A stretch of DNA of 64,000 nucleotides, from positions 1 through 64,000 of the forward strand of contig CAVWEM010000012.1 of NCBI GenBank assembly GCA_963753955.1, read 5' to 3'. Shown piece after piece: positions 1-7,859 of the stretch (the stretch's first letter is position 1; every line of letters begins with the position of its first letter). This DNA is from Methylumidiphilus sp963753955. GTDB lineage: Bacteria; Pseudomonadota; Gammaproteobacteria; Methylococcales; Methylococcaceae. The translations under genes and the position numbers were made by a program. The notes below the pieces were generated by a model, which worked only from the letters and a program-made list of their open reading frames with translations, ran no database searches and was not told the DNA's origin.

Positions 1-211
1 TTCATCGTACCCGCCGAGGCTTTGCGTGAAGGCGTCCATGATGAGTGGCAACGTGGCAAGCCCTTTCTTTGCGCTCAATGTAGTCCCGCAAGGCTTCATC
101 AAACACGGCCTGGAACTGCCGACTCTCAGACTCGGCAATTTGCCGAATTGTGCGCAAGGACTTTTCCAGCGCGGCTTGGGATGAGAATTTTTCGCGGACA
201 GCGGCGACCAT
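1..211 (-). pseudogene. Ribbon-helix-helix antitoxin-like gene, frameshifted, 3' end off window
   Basis: The open frame from 211 reads MVAAVREKFSSQ then RQFQAVFDEALRDYIERK, the pattern of a small toxin-antitoxin repressor that binds DNA as a dimer and neutralises a toxin. After about residue 50 the frame turns into an unrelated tail and stops at position 2. The neighbouring frame of the same bases reads IMDAFTQSLGGYDE, which is the usual C-terminal toxin-binding segment of such antitoxins. One indel near position 55 therefore breaks the gene. The true end and any partner toxin would lie left of the window. Family assignment is from pattern recognition only. Confidence 0.45.
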
Positions 212-225
212 ACTTGAAAACCATT

Positions 226-253
226 GGTGGGCAACACAAAGGCGTTGCCCACC
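226..253. repeat. Short hairpin repeat, GGTGGGCAAC / GTTGCCCACC
   Basis: A perfect 10-bp inverted repeat with an 8-base loop lies between the antitoxin-like gene and the hicB remnant. It resembles dispersed GTTGCCCACC palindromes of gammaproteobacterial intergenic regions. A related but longer hairpin occurs at 55971-56011. No U-tract follows, so a simple terminator role is not supported. Confidence 0.6.
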
Positions 254-288
254 CTACGTCTCGACGTCGCTATGAGGATATACCCCCC

Positions 289-500
289 ATGAAAAGCTAC
301 ACGGCAATTGTCGAACTTAGTTATAGCACAGGATTTATATGTAGGTTTTGTTCCTGAGTTCCACGCGCACTCGGCCGAGCCGAAACCTTGGATGAGCTAA
401 ATCTGAACCTTTGGGAAGTCGTTTCGAAATGCTGCTTGAGATCGGAGACAACGCTGGAATGCGAATTCATCGGCACTCAAAATGTCGTCGTTGGGCAGAA
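289..500 (+). pseudogene. hicB: HicB-like antitoxin, multiply frameshifted
   Basis: The start at 289 reads MKSYTAIVEL, typical of HicB antitoxins. The pieces FVPEFHAHS, TLDELNLNLWEVV, EMLLEIGDNAG and CEFIGTQNVVVG then follow in different frames, in the family's usual order. At least three indels are needed to join them. HicB normally binds and inhibits the HicA mRNA interferase and represses the operon. It lies just upstream of a HicA-like gene, though the order hicB-hicA is less common than hicA-hicB. As written the gene cannot make a full product. Recent decay and consensus error both fit, because the protein motifs are well preserved across the frames. Confidence 0.6.
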
Positions 501-502
501 TC

Positions 503-737
503 ATGAGACGCTTGCCGATTACCTCTGGCCTGGTGCGAGGTTGTCGCCTTGCTCGAAGCTTTAGGATTTTCCGAAGTTCGGCAACGCGGCTCGCACAAGC
601 AATTCCGTGATCCTGATGGCCGATGCACCACAAGTACACCATTCCACGCAGGACGCGATATGTCGCCTATTTTGCTTCGGCAAATTGCAAAAGATATTCG
701 ATTGACGATTGAGGAATTTGTTAATCTCAAACACTAA
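503..737 (+). pseudogene. hicA: HicA-like mRNA interferase toxin, frameshifted near start
   Basis: ATG 503 opens MRRLPITSG, a typical HicA N-terminus. One base too many near 527 moves the reading into the frame of LLEALGFSEVRQRGSHKQF, which continues to the stop at 737. The RQRGSHKQF segment contains the Gly-Ser-His motif whose His is catalytic in HicA-type double-stranded-RNA-binding-fold toxins. HPF-like FHAGRD and the C-terminal IAKDIRLTIEEF are also present. The downstream frame has only a weak TTG start at 549. Toxin loss next to a broken hicB would be expected in a decaying toxin-antitoxin pair, but an artefactual indel is equally possible. Confidence 0.65.
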
Positions 738-1076
738 TAAACTAGTTTGCAGCAAGCGTAACCCGGATGGAGCTTCTCCAACGAACTCGCAGGAAAGCCG
801 GTTTGCACACGATGCGCCCGAAGGGTGGCGCGGGGGGATATGCCTCATGTATCCGGGATGATCGGAGCCAAAGAAACCCGCGTTTTACGCTACGCTTCAT
901 GCGGTCTACAAATTGCACTTCCCATCATGCGACAGAAATACCTTTATGACCCAGCCAAATGACCTTTTGCCTTCAGATCATTCAAGCATATCCGGGCTTC
1001 CGGCCGCCAGCCCTCTCCTTCCAACGGGGGCTTTAGTCTTGTAGGGAAGCGCTGGACGGCCTGCGGGCAATACCCG
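738..1076. other. Intergenic stretch, no gene seen
   Basis: About 340 bases between hicA and fdhD. It contains CCGGAT- and ATCCGGG-type words at 763-768 and 852-858, resembling a degenerate dispersed palindrome. No open frame here has recognisable protein similarity. The missing N-terminal codons of fdhD may lie in its last 60 bases. Confidence 0.4.
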
Positions 1077-1850
1077 GTGGAACGTTGGCGCGGCGAAGAA
1101 TACCGGCAAAGCTTGGACGACCATATTGCGGTGAAAAACTTCCCGGTCGGCTTGTTTTATAATAACCGGCCCCATGTGGTCATGCTGGCGACGCCGCAGG
1201 ATTTGGACGACTTCGCGCTAGGCTTCAGCCTGACCGAAGGCATTGATCCAAAGCCCGGATGAACTGGTTTTCGTTGAGGAATACCACCGCGAGGAAGGCA
1301 TCGAACTGTGGTTGCGCATTCCGCCGGAACGTTTCGACACACTCAGCGACAAGGAGCGGAACCCTGACCGGACGCACCGGTTGCAGCCTATGCGGCGCGG
1401 GCAGCGTTGAAACAAGCCGTGCGCCACCCTGCTCCGGTGGGCCATGGGCCTATAATATCGGTGGGCTGCCTAAGACAAGCCTTGACCGAACTCGATGATT
1501 ACCAAACGCTAAATAATCTGACGGGCGCAGTCCATGGCGCGGCGTCAGTAGATGGGACAGCCGGGATTGAGTGGGTGAGGGAAGACGTGGGCAGACATAA
1601 TGCCCTGGACAAGCTCATCGGCGCGATGGTCAAGGCCGAAACGAATCCGGGCCAAGGCTTCGTGATCGTCACCAGTCGCGCCAGTTTTGAAATGGTGCAA
1701 AAATGTGCCACTGTCGGCGTCAGCTTCATGGCCGCGATTTCCGCGCCCACCGGCCTCGCCATCCGGCTGGCCGAAGAGACCGGGGTTTTACCCTGCTGGG
1801 TTTTGCCCGAGGAGAGCGTCACACCGTTTATGCGAACCCGCAAAGATTAA
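1077..1850 (+). pseudogene. fdhD: Formate dehydrogenase accessory sulfurtransferase FdhD, frameshifted
   Basis: FdhD transfers sulfur from IscS to the molybdenum cofactor of formate dehydrogenase. Three frames must be combined. The first gives NFPVGLFYNNRPHVVMLATPQDLDDFALGFSLTEG (N-terminal domain, from 1077). A second contains GRTGCSLCGAGS with the functional CxxC pair. A third, 1407-1850, contains VREDVGRHNALDKLIGA and VTSRASFEMVQKCA. Indels fall near 1255, 1345 and 1410. All hallmark motifs survive, which argues for very recent damage or base-calling error. The first codons are uncertain and may begin upstream of 1077. The fdsD genes downstream support the assignment. Confidence 0.85.
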
Positions 1851-1964
1851 TCCAGTAGGGTGGCCACCGGCGGCTGGAAGCCCATTGAAAGAGACTTTAC
1901 GGAACCATGCACAGCGAAGAACTGCGTCAAACTGTGAAAGGCGACGCGGCGGGCTTAACCAGCG

Positions 1965-2130
1965 ATGCAGACCACCACCGCCGCCGTCAAGGGCATCGTC
2001 GATCGCCTGACCAAATTTCGCGATCCTGGCGTGCGCCAGACGGATCATCGCCCACTACCGCGCAGGTGGCGAAGGACTAAGCGAGCTATAAAAAACGCCG
2101 TCAAGCAATTGGCTGCCTGGAACACTTTAA
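1965..2130 (+). pseudogene. Degenerate copy of formate dehydrogenase delta subunit
   Basis: The frame from 1965 reads VKGIVDRLTKFRDPGVRQ, matching the GGMVDHLRRFWDPRMRK segment of the intact fdsD 200 bases downstream. It then shifts: another frame gives RIIAHYRAGGEGLSEL, and a third KNAVKQLAAW. Two indels (near 2045 and 2090) break the copy; the second lies at an A6 run. This is a tandem, diverged duplicate of fdsD rather than an exact repeat. It has no intact product as written. Confidence 0.7.
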
Positions 2131-2178
2131 CAGAGAGCGATCTCCTGCCGCCATACCAGTAGCGATAACCTGGTCAAA

Positions 2179-2400
2179 ATGGCCAACGACATCAGCCACT
2201 TTTTCCAAAGCGACCCCGACCATGCCAGCGCCGTGGGCGGCATGGTCGATCACCTGCGCAGATTCTGGGATCCGCGCATGCGCAAGGCCATGATTCCTTA
2301 TTGCCGCGAAGGCGGCGAAGGGCTGACCGATTTGGCGAAAGAAGCCATCAAGAAACTGGCCGCAGACCACGACTCTCTGGCGGGGGTGGGGGACGGCTAG
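2179..2400 (+). CDS. fdsD: NAD-dependent formate dehydrogenase delta subunit (FdsD-like)
   Basis: A 73-residue protein with the FdsD core: VGGMVDHLRRFWDPRMRKAM, then GGEGLTDLAKEAIKKLA. FdsD accompanies the soluble molybdenum NAD-dependent formate dehydrogenase (FdsGBA) and, with FdhD (just upstream), is needed for active enzyme. The catalytic subunits are not in the window and would be expected to the left. In a methylotroph this enzyme oxidises formate, the last step of C1 oxidation. ATG 2179 is the first start in frame. pyrC follows after 24 bases. Confidence 0.8.
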   Translation: MANDISHFFQSDPDHASAVGGMVDHLRRFWDPRMRKAMIPYCREGGEGLTDLAKEAIKKLAADHDSLAGVGDG

Positions 2401-2424
2401 GCGCTTTGCATCGGGAGTCCACCC

Positions 2425-3448
2425 ATGTCTCGATTGACCTTGCTCCACCCCGACGACTGGCACCTGCATCTGCGCGACGCCGCGGCGATGACCAGCGTCG
2501 TGGCCCACAGCGCCCGCCAGTTCGCCCGCGCCATCGTGATGCCGAACCTGAAGCCCCCCATCACCACCGTGGACGCTGCCCTCGCCTGCCGCGAGCGCAT
2601 CCTGCAAGCCTTGCCGGAAGAAGCGGATTTCGAACCGCTGATGACGCTTTACCTGACCGAAGCCACTTCAGTGGCCGAAGTCGAAAAAGCCGCATCCGAT
2701 CCACATATCCATGCCTTCAAGCTGTATCCCGCCGGGGCGACGACGAAATCCGACGCGGCATGGGCAGTCTGGAGCGGATTTATCCCGTGTTGGAGCGATG
2801 GAAAAATCCGACATGCCCCTGCTGGTACATGGCGAAGTGGTGGATCCCGGCATCGACATCTTCGACCGCAAGGAGGTATTCTCGACGGGAATGGTGCCTA
2901 TCGCCAGTGCTTTGCTGGTTTGCGGGTGGTGCTGGAACATGTGACGACCGCCGACGCGGTGCGATTTATGCGTGAATCCGGGCCAAATGTCGCGGCGACG
3001 CTGACCGCCCACCATCTGCTGTATAACCGTAACGCGCTGCTGGTCGGGGGCATCCGCCCGCATTTTTATTGCCTGCCGGTGCTGAAACGGGAAAGCCACC
3101 GGCAAGCCTTGGTGGAGGCGGCGACCGGCGGGGAAGCGAAGTTTTTCCTAGGCACCGACAGCGCCCCCCACCCGCAAAACCAGAAAGAATCCGCTTGTGG
3201 TTGCGCCGGATGTTACACGGCTTACGCCGCAATCGAGCTTTACGCAAAGCCTTCGAGGCCGTCGACAAGCTGGAGAATTTATCAAGTTCGCCAGCCACAA
3301 CGGCCCGGATTTCTACCGGCTGCCTCCAGAACAAAGGCGTCGTCACGCTAGAAAAAACCCGATGGGAGAAACCCTCGGTGCTCCCATTTGGCGAGGAACA
3401 ACTGGTGCCGCTGAGGGCAGGGAAATGATCGGCTGGAAATTGCTGTAA
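2425..3448 (+). pseudogene. pyrC: Dihydroorotase PyrC, multiply frameshifted
   Basis: PyrC cyclises carbamoyl aspartate to dihydroorotate in pyrimidine synthesis. The metal-binding start PDDWHLHLRD and AIVMPNLKPP are in the first frame, with FKLYPAGATT. Then ERIYPVLER, MPLLVHGEVVDPGIDIFDR, LRVVLEHVTT, LGTDSAPHPQNQKESACGCAGC, FIKFASHNGPDFYRLPP, PFGEEQLVPLRAGK and MIGWKLL come from alternating frames up to the stop at 3448. At least six indels are required, yet every motif of the short (about 345 aa) dihydroorotase type is intact. PyrC is normally essential, so error in the consensus, or a second gene copy, is more likely than true loss. Confidence 0.9.
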
Positions 3449-3451
3449 ACC

Positions 3452-3486
3452 GCCGTTTGCCTAGCCTTAAACGCCAAACAAACGGC
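3452..3486 (+). terminator. Possible weak terminator after pyrC
   Basis: An 8-bp inverted repeat GCCGTTTG / CAAACGGC with a long 19-base loop begins 4 bases after the pyrC stop. Only a weak T-run follows. It is a possible transcript end between pyrC and the convergent mlaA. Confidence 0.3.
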
Positions 3487-3549
3487 TGCTTTCCATAAAA
3501 AACCAAAGCCCGCCATTGCTTCGGCATTGGATCAGGCCAAGAGGCGGGG

Positions 3550-4329
3550 TCAGTTAGGCTTGGCCGACTTGCCGTCCAAATGCTCCAATTCGTCCATCTG
3601 CTTCTCCAAGGCGTCGTCCTCGGAACTCGGCGGCGGATTGCCGTCATAGATCTTGTAATTGCGATCCTGGAAATAAGCGTTGCGGATGAACTCGTAACGG
3701 TCAACCGAAGCCTCATCCACGATCTTGCTGGCACTCAACAAGTCCGCCCGCGTGTCGATGGTTCTCAAGGTTCCAGTGCCGTACGCATCGGCTGCCGGAT
3801 TGATCCAGTATATGGGATTGGTGGCACCGTCCCCCGCCAAGCCGACGACCCCACGCGGTGTGCTGGGGCCGAGCAGCGGTATCACAACATAAGGCCCGGA
3901 AGGGACTCCCCAAGCCCCCAGGGTCTGATCCAGATCCTCGTGGTGCTTCGGCAAGTCAAGTTTGCTCGCCACATCCACGAATCCGCGAGAACCGCGTGGT
4001 GATGACAAGGAAGCGTCCAGTGTCCATGCCGGTTTGGGCGAGCTGAACTGGAGCAGATCGTTGATCAGCACGTTGATATCGTCAATATTGCTGAAGAAAT
4101 TGGTGACACCGCTATCGACGAATTCTGGAGTGACCTTTTTAAAGCCCCTGGCAACGGGCTTCATGACATAATCGTCAAGCTTGTCGTTGAAGCTCTGCAC
4201 ACTTCGGTTCCAACCTTCCCAAGGGTCGCGGGAATCTGCCTTTTGCGAGGTGGCGCACCCGGTGGCACCTAGGGTCAGGCCGACCAGAATGGCCGTTCTA
4301 AGCTTGAAAATGTAAGCGTTTTTCTTCAT
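3550..4329 (-). CDS. mlaA: Phospholipid-transport lipoprotein MlaA (VacJ)
   Basis: MlaA sits in the outer membrane and removes mislocalised phospholipid from the outer leaflet, passing it to MlaC and the MlaFEDB transporter. The start chosen is ATG 4329: it gives MKKNAYIFKLRTAILVG, a lipoprotein signal ending ATG|C25, and has AGGA upstream. An open frame extends 47 codons further but has no signal sequence. The mature part shows DPWEGWNRSVQSFND, RGFVDVASKLDLPKH, LGAWGVPSGPYVVIPLLGPST and GTLRTIDTRADLL, all typical of VacJ. The 259-aa length is normal. The acidic tail SSEDDALEKQMDELEH is variable in the family. Confidence 0.93.
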   Translation of the reverse strand: MKKNAYIFKLRTAILVGLTLGATGCATSQKADSRDPWEGWNRSVQSFNDKLDDYVMKPVARGFKKVTPEFVDSGVTNFFSNIDDINVLINDLLQFSSPKPAWTLDASLSSPRGSRGFVDVASKLDLPKHHEDLDQTLGAWGVPSGPYVVIPLLGPSTPRGVVGLAGDGATNPIYWINPAADAYGTGTLRTIDTRADLLSASKIVDEASVDRYEFIRNAYFQDRNYKIYDGNPPPSSEDDALEKQMDELEHLDGKSAKPN

Positions 4330-4506
4330 TTTACTGTTCCTGCTTGATTTCCTGGGAATTTCGGTCAGGATTCTTCCGGGGTGGGTGTGCCCACATCCGC
4401 CGTCCCCCTTAAACCCTCGTTGCCCAATGCGGTTTTGAACCACTAAATGCCGATAAATATAATTCCCCAAACGACTCTAGTCGAGGAAAAAATCACCCTT
4501 TCGCAC

Positions 4507-5152
4507 ATGAATTCCGAAAAAACCCTGTTTTCCCAGCGCTTTCGAGGCTACTTGCCGGTGGTGGTCGAATCAAACCTCGGGTTTCGATCCCCTGCGCAAC
4601 GCTATGCTTGAAATCGCGGCGGTCATTCCTGAAATGGACGGGAGCGGCAGGCTGTCCATCCAAGAGATCCACTCCGCCCACGTGATCCCCTTCCCAGGGG
4701 CAAAACTGGACGAATCCGCCTTGGCCTTCAACAAAATCGACCCTTTCCATCCTTTCCGGTTCGCCTTGGATGAAAAGGAAGCGCTGCACAAAATTTTCCA
4801 TCCGATCCGCGCCGCCGTCAAACGCAATGGCTGCACCCGTGCCATCCTGGTCGGACACAATCCTGCCTTCGATATCAGCTTCCTCAACGCCGCCGTGGCG
4901 CGCACGGGGATCAAAAAGAATCCGTTCCACCCGTTCAGCACCTTCGACACCGCCACGTTGAGCGGCCTGGCCTACGGCCAGACCGTGCTAGCCAAAGCCG
5001 CCCAGGCGGCAGGCCTTGCCTGGGACAACCAGGAGGCTCATTCGGCAGCCTATGACGCGGAGCAAACCGCGCGCCTATTCTGCGGCATCGTCAACCGCTG
5101 GGGCGAGTTGGTGTCGGCCAGCGCGGAGGGAAACACCGATCCGTCGCGCTAA
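4507..5152 (+). pseudogene. rnt: Ribonuclease T, frameshifted at first catalytic motif
   Basis: RNase T is a DEDDh 3'-5' exonuclease that trims tRNA and other stable RNA 3' ends. ATG 4507 gives MNSEKTLFSQRFRGYLPVVV. The next bases should encode the catalytic D-V-E-T, but the local sequence is short by about two bases: it reads ESN and then leaves the frame. From about 4575 the correct frame resumes as SGFDPLRNAMLEIAAVIPEM and runs to 5152. Later motifs are intact: GHNPAFDISF, KRNPFHPF-like KKNPFHPF, and AHSAAYDAE-like EAHSAAYDAE with the DEDDh His. Adjacency to grxD, convergent with a 2-base gap, recalls the rnt-grxD neighbourhood of other gammaproteobacteria. Confidence 0.85.
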
Positions 5153-5154
5153 AC

Positions 5155-5472
5155 TTAAGCTTCTTTCGTAGGCTTCAGCAATCCTTGAAGTTCGCCATTT
5201 TGGAACAACTCCAACATGATGTCCGACCCGCCCAACAGTTCACCGTTCACGAACAATTGAGGAAACGTCGGCCAATTGGAATACAACTTGAGGTTTTCGC
5301 GGATCTCGGGTTCCTCGAACACATTGACATAGGCGAATTCCACGCCACACCGCTCCAGGATCTGCACGGCCCTACCTGAGAAGCCGCATTGCGGAAATTC
5401 GGGGGTGCCTTTCATGTACAACAGGACGGGGTTGGACTCAACTTGCTGCTTGATGCGTTCAATGGGTTCCAT
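5155..5472 (-). CDS. grxD: Monothiol glutaredoxin Grx4/GrxD
   Basis: A 105-residue protein with the CGFS active-site motif (GTPEFPQCGFSGRAVQIL) of monothiol glutaredoxins, which bind glutathione-coordinated [2Fe-2S] clusters and pass them to client proteins. The glutathione-binding WPTFPQLFVNGELLGGSDI segment is present, as is the KGTP start of the site. Length and N-terminus MEPIERIKQQ match the bacterial Grx4 family. It is convergent with rnt, two bases between stop codons. Confidence 0.97.
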   Translation of the reverse strand: MEPIERIKQQVESNPVLLYMKGTPEFPQCGFSGRAVQILERCGVEFAYVNVFEEPEIRENLKLYSNWPTFPQLFVNGELLGGSDIMLELFQNGELQGLLKPTKEA

Positions 5473-5587
5473 AAGCTTTTCCTAGATGGTGGATTGAAAA
5501 ACCCAGTGAATTTATCAGAAATCACGCCACAATTTAAGCGGCCTTGCCGCAAGAAGCACGGGAATCGCCGGAAAACAAACCGGCATC

Positions 5588-5666
5588 TTGTGCGCCAGGG
5601 TTTTTTGCATATAATTTCAGCCCTAATATTTTTCGGGCAGTCTACAAGGACTGCCCTTTGTTTTTT
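5588..5666 (+). promoter_or_regulatory. argD promoter and leader with terminator/anti-terminator-like structure
   Basis: A -35 TTGTGC (5588-5593) and a perfect -10 TATAAT (5610-5615) are 16 bases apart. The short leader then has a 7-bp stem GGGCAGT / ACTGCCC (5635-5641 with 5650-5656) followed by TTTGTTTTTT, a Rho-independent terminator shape ending 11 bases before the argD start. The same GGGC can instead pair with GCCC at 5620-5623 across a T-rich loop, a mutually exclusive fold. No leader peptide is obvious. Regulation by attenuation is inference; the motifs are directly visible. Confidence 0.55.
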
Positions 5667-5676
5667 CGGGAGCCTT

Positions 5677-6849
5677 ATGACCAGCCATGTAATGCCGACT
5701 TACGCCAGACTGCCCGTCAGCTTCGAGCGGGGCGAGGGTGCCTGGCTTTGGGACACCCATGGCAAACGCCACCTGGATGCCGTTTCCGGAATCAGTGTGT
5801 GCAACCTGGGCCACGCTCATCCGGCGGTTACGGCGGCCATTGTCGCGCAAGCCGGAAGATTGCTGCACACCTCCAACCTTTACCGCGTCGAGAACCAGGA
5901 AGCACTGGCCGACGCACTGGCCTCCGCAACCGGCATGGACAATGTTTTCTTCTGCAACTCCGGTGCGGAGGCCAACGAGGCGGCCATCAAGCTCGCCCGC
6001 AAATACGGCCATGGCTTGAGGGTAGACAAACCCGCCATCGTGGTCATGGAAGGTAGCTTCCACGGCCGCACCCTGGCGACCTTGAGTGCCACCGGCAACC
6101 ACAAGGTCCAGGAAGGCTTTGAACCTTTGGTCGAGGGCTTCCTGCGCGTACCCTACGATGACGTTGCGGCCATATCCGCCCTTGACGACCCGGATGTGGT
6201 CGCCATCCTGGTCGAACCGGTGCAAGGCGAAGGCGGGGTGCGCATCCCTTGCCCCGCCTACCTCAAGCAGTTACGCGAAATCTGCGACCAGCGTGGCTGG
6301 CTGTTGATGCTGGACGAGGTGCAGACCGGCATGGGCCGCACTGGCAGCTTGTTCGCATTCCAGCAGGCCGGCATCGTCCCCGATGTGGTGACCGTGGCCA
6401 AGGCGCTGGGCAACGGCGTCCCCATCGGTGCCTGCCTGGCGAATGGCTCTGCGGCGGAGGTGCTGACGGCGGGCAAGCACGGTTCCACCTTCGGTGGCAA
6501 CCCTCTGGCTTGCGCCGCCGCCCTGGCGGTGCTCAAAACCCTGCGCGAGGAAAAGCTTCCCGAACGCGCCCGCCTTTTAGGTTCCGCCATCGCCGGAGAT
6601 TTGCGCAAAGCTTTCTTAGGCAACCCCCATGTGGTCGAGGTGCGCAACCTGGGGCTGATGATCGGCATCCAACTCGATAAACCCTGTGGCGCTTTAGTTG
6701 CCTTGGCGCTGGAACAGGGCCTGTTGATCAATGTCACCGCCGAAACCACCCTCCGCCTATTGCCGCCGCTGATCCTTAGTGATGCCGACGCGCTGTATCT
6801 GACTGGGCAATTGGCAGCACTCGTCAACACCTACACCCTCCAAAAATAA
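5677..6849 (+). CDS. argD: Acetylornithine aminotransferase (class III, PLP)
   Basis: This enzyme transaminates N-acetylglutamate semialdehyde to N-acetylornithine in arginine synthesis, and can also act in lysine synthesis. ATG 5677 follows GGGAG and gives MTSHVMPTYARLPVSFERGEG, the expected start; an upstream open extension to 5389 crosses the promoter and grxD and is not coding. Motifs: FFCNSGAEANEAAIKLARKYG, SFHGRT, LMLDEVQTGMGRTG with the PLP Asp, TVAKALGNGVPIG with the Schiff-base Lys near residue 240, and GKHGSTFGGNPLAC. 390 aa is normal. argF follows after 15 bases, so the two probably form an operon. Confidence 0.96.
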   Translation: MTSHVMPTYARLPVSFERGEGAWLWDTHGKRHLDAVSGISVCNLGHAHPAVTAAIVAQAGRLLHTSNLYRVENQEALADALASATGMDNVFFCNSGAEANEAAIKLARKYGHGLRVDKPAIVVMEGSFHGRTLATLSATGNHKVQEGFEPLVEGFLRVPYDDVAAISALDDPDVVAILVEPVQGEGGVRIPCPAYLKQLREICDQRGWLLMLDEVQTGMGRTGSLFAFQQAGIVPDVVTVAKALGNGVPIGACLANGSAAEVLTAGKHGSTFGGNPLACAAALAVLKTLREEKLPERARLLGSAIAGDLRKAFLGNPHVVEVRNLGLMIGIQLDKPCGALVALALEQGLLINVTAETTLRLLPPLILSDADALYLTGQLAALVNTYTLQK

Positions 6850-6864
6850 CTAGAACCAGCGATT

Positions 6865-7764
6865 ATGAATCCGCGTCATTTTGTCACCTTTACCGACTTG
6901 AGCGGGGAGGAGATCCGCGCCCTGATCCGTCGCGCCAACGAACTCAAGGGACTCAAGACTGTCTACGAACCGCTGAAGAACAAGGTGTTGGGGATGATTT
7001 TTGAAAAATCCTCCACCCGCACAAGGGTTTCCTTCAAGGCCGGCATGATCCAGTTCGGCGGCGGAGCCATTTTTTTATCGCCCCGCGACAGCCAACTCGG
7101 CCGCGGCGAACCCGTGGAAGACAGCGCCAAGGTGCTTTCCCGCATGGTCGATTGCATCATGTTGCGCACCCATGCCCACCGAACGGTGGAGATTTTCGCC
7201 GAACATTCCAGGGTGCCTGTCATCAACGGCCTCACCGACCGCTTCCACCCCTGCCAAGTGCTGGCCGACATGCAGACTTGGTTCGAGCATCGCGGCGACA
7301 TCGCGGGCAAAACCGTGGCCTGGATCGGCGACGGCAACAACATGTGCCAGACCTACATCCACGCCGCTCGACAATTGGACTTCCGCCTGAAAATCGCTTG
7401 CCCGGAAGGCTACGACCCGGAACCGGAACTGTTGGCACAAGCCGACGGACGTGTCGAACTCACCCGCGACATCTTCGCGGCAGCCCAAGGCGCGGACTTG
7501 GTGGTCACAGACGTGTGGGCCAGCATGGGCCAAGAGGAAGAGCAAGCATTGCGCGCTAGAGCCTTCGCCGGCTACCAGGTAGACGCCCGGCTCATGGGCC
7601 AGGCCGCCAAAGACGCCTTGTTCATGCATTGTCTGCCCGCCCATCGCGGCGAGGAAGTCTCGGCCGAGGTCATGGACGGCCCGCAAAGCGTGGTCTGGGA
7701 CGAAGCGGAAAACCGTCTCCATGCGCAAAAAGCCCTGCTTGAATTCCTGTTGGCCGGTGCTTGA
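6865..7764 (+). CDS. argF: Ornithine carbamoyltransferase
   Basis: Transfers the carbamoyl group from carbamoyl phosphate to ornithine to make citrulline. The carbamoyl-phosphate loop SSTRTRVSF lies near residue 50. MLRTHAHRTVE, DRFHPCQVLADMQT and VAWIGDGNNMCQT (ornithine domain) follow, and the catalytic HCLPAHRGEEV is near residue 255. 299 aa is the short form of the family. It is co-oriented with argD and probably under the same attenuator-like leader. Confidence 0.97.
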   Translation: MNPRHFVTFTDLSGEEIRALIRRANELKGLKTVYEPLKNKVLGMIFEKSSTRTRVSFKAGMIQFGGGAIFLSPRDSQLGRGEPVEDSAKVLSRMVDCIMLRTHAHRTVEIFAEHSRVPVINGLTDRFHPCQVLADMQTWFEHRGDIAGKTVAWIGDGNNMCQTYIHAARQLDFRLKIACPEGYDPEPELLAQADGRVELTRDIFAAAQGADLVVTDVWASMGQEEEQALRARAFAGYQVDARLMGQAAKDALFMHCLPAHRGEEVSAEVMDGPQSVVWDEAENRLHAQKALLEFLLAGA

Positions 7765-7783
7765 ACCCCGCCGCAGACGTTGC

Positions 7784-7818
7784 ACCCGCCGATTCGGTCA
7801 ATCGCGGGCGGCTTTTTG
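7784..7818 (+). terminator. Rho-independent terminator after argF
   Basis: An imperfect GC-rich stem (CCCGCCGAT / ATCGCGGGCGG) starting 20 bases after the argF stop is followed by CTTTTT. It would end the argD-argF transcript before the TTG start of the next gene at 7860. Confidence 0.55.
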
Positions 7819-7859
7819 GTAGAATGGCTCCAAGATAAACTGCCCCAGGGAAAACCAAA

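Noticed and set aside
2425..3448. Programmed frameshifting in pyrC
   Set aside because: Six or more shifts at non-slippery sites cannot be programmed; decay or sequence error instead.
5389..5676. N-terminal extension of ArgD
   Set aside because: It crosses the grxD start, promoter and terminator; the canonical ArgD start is at 5677.
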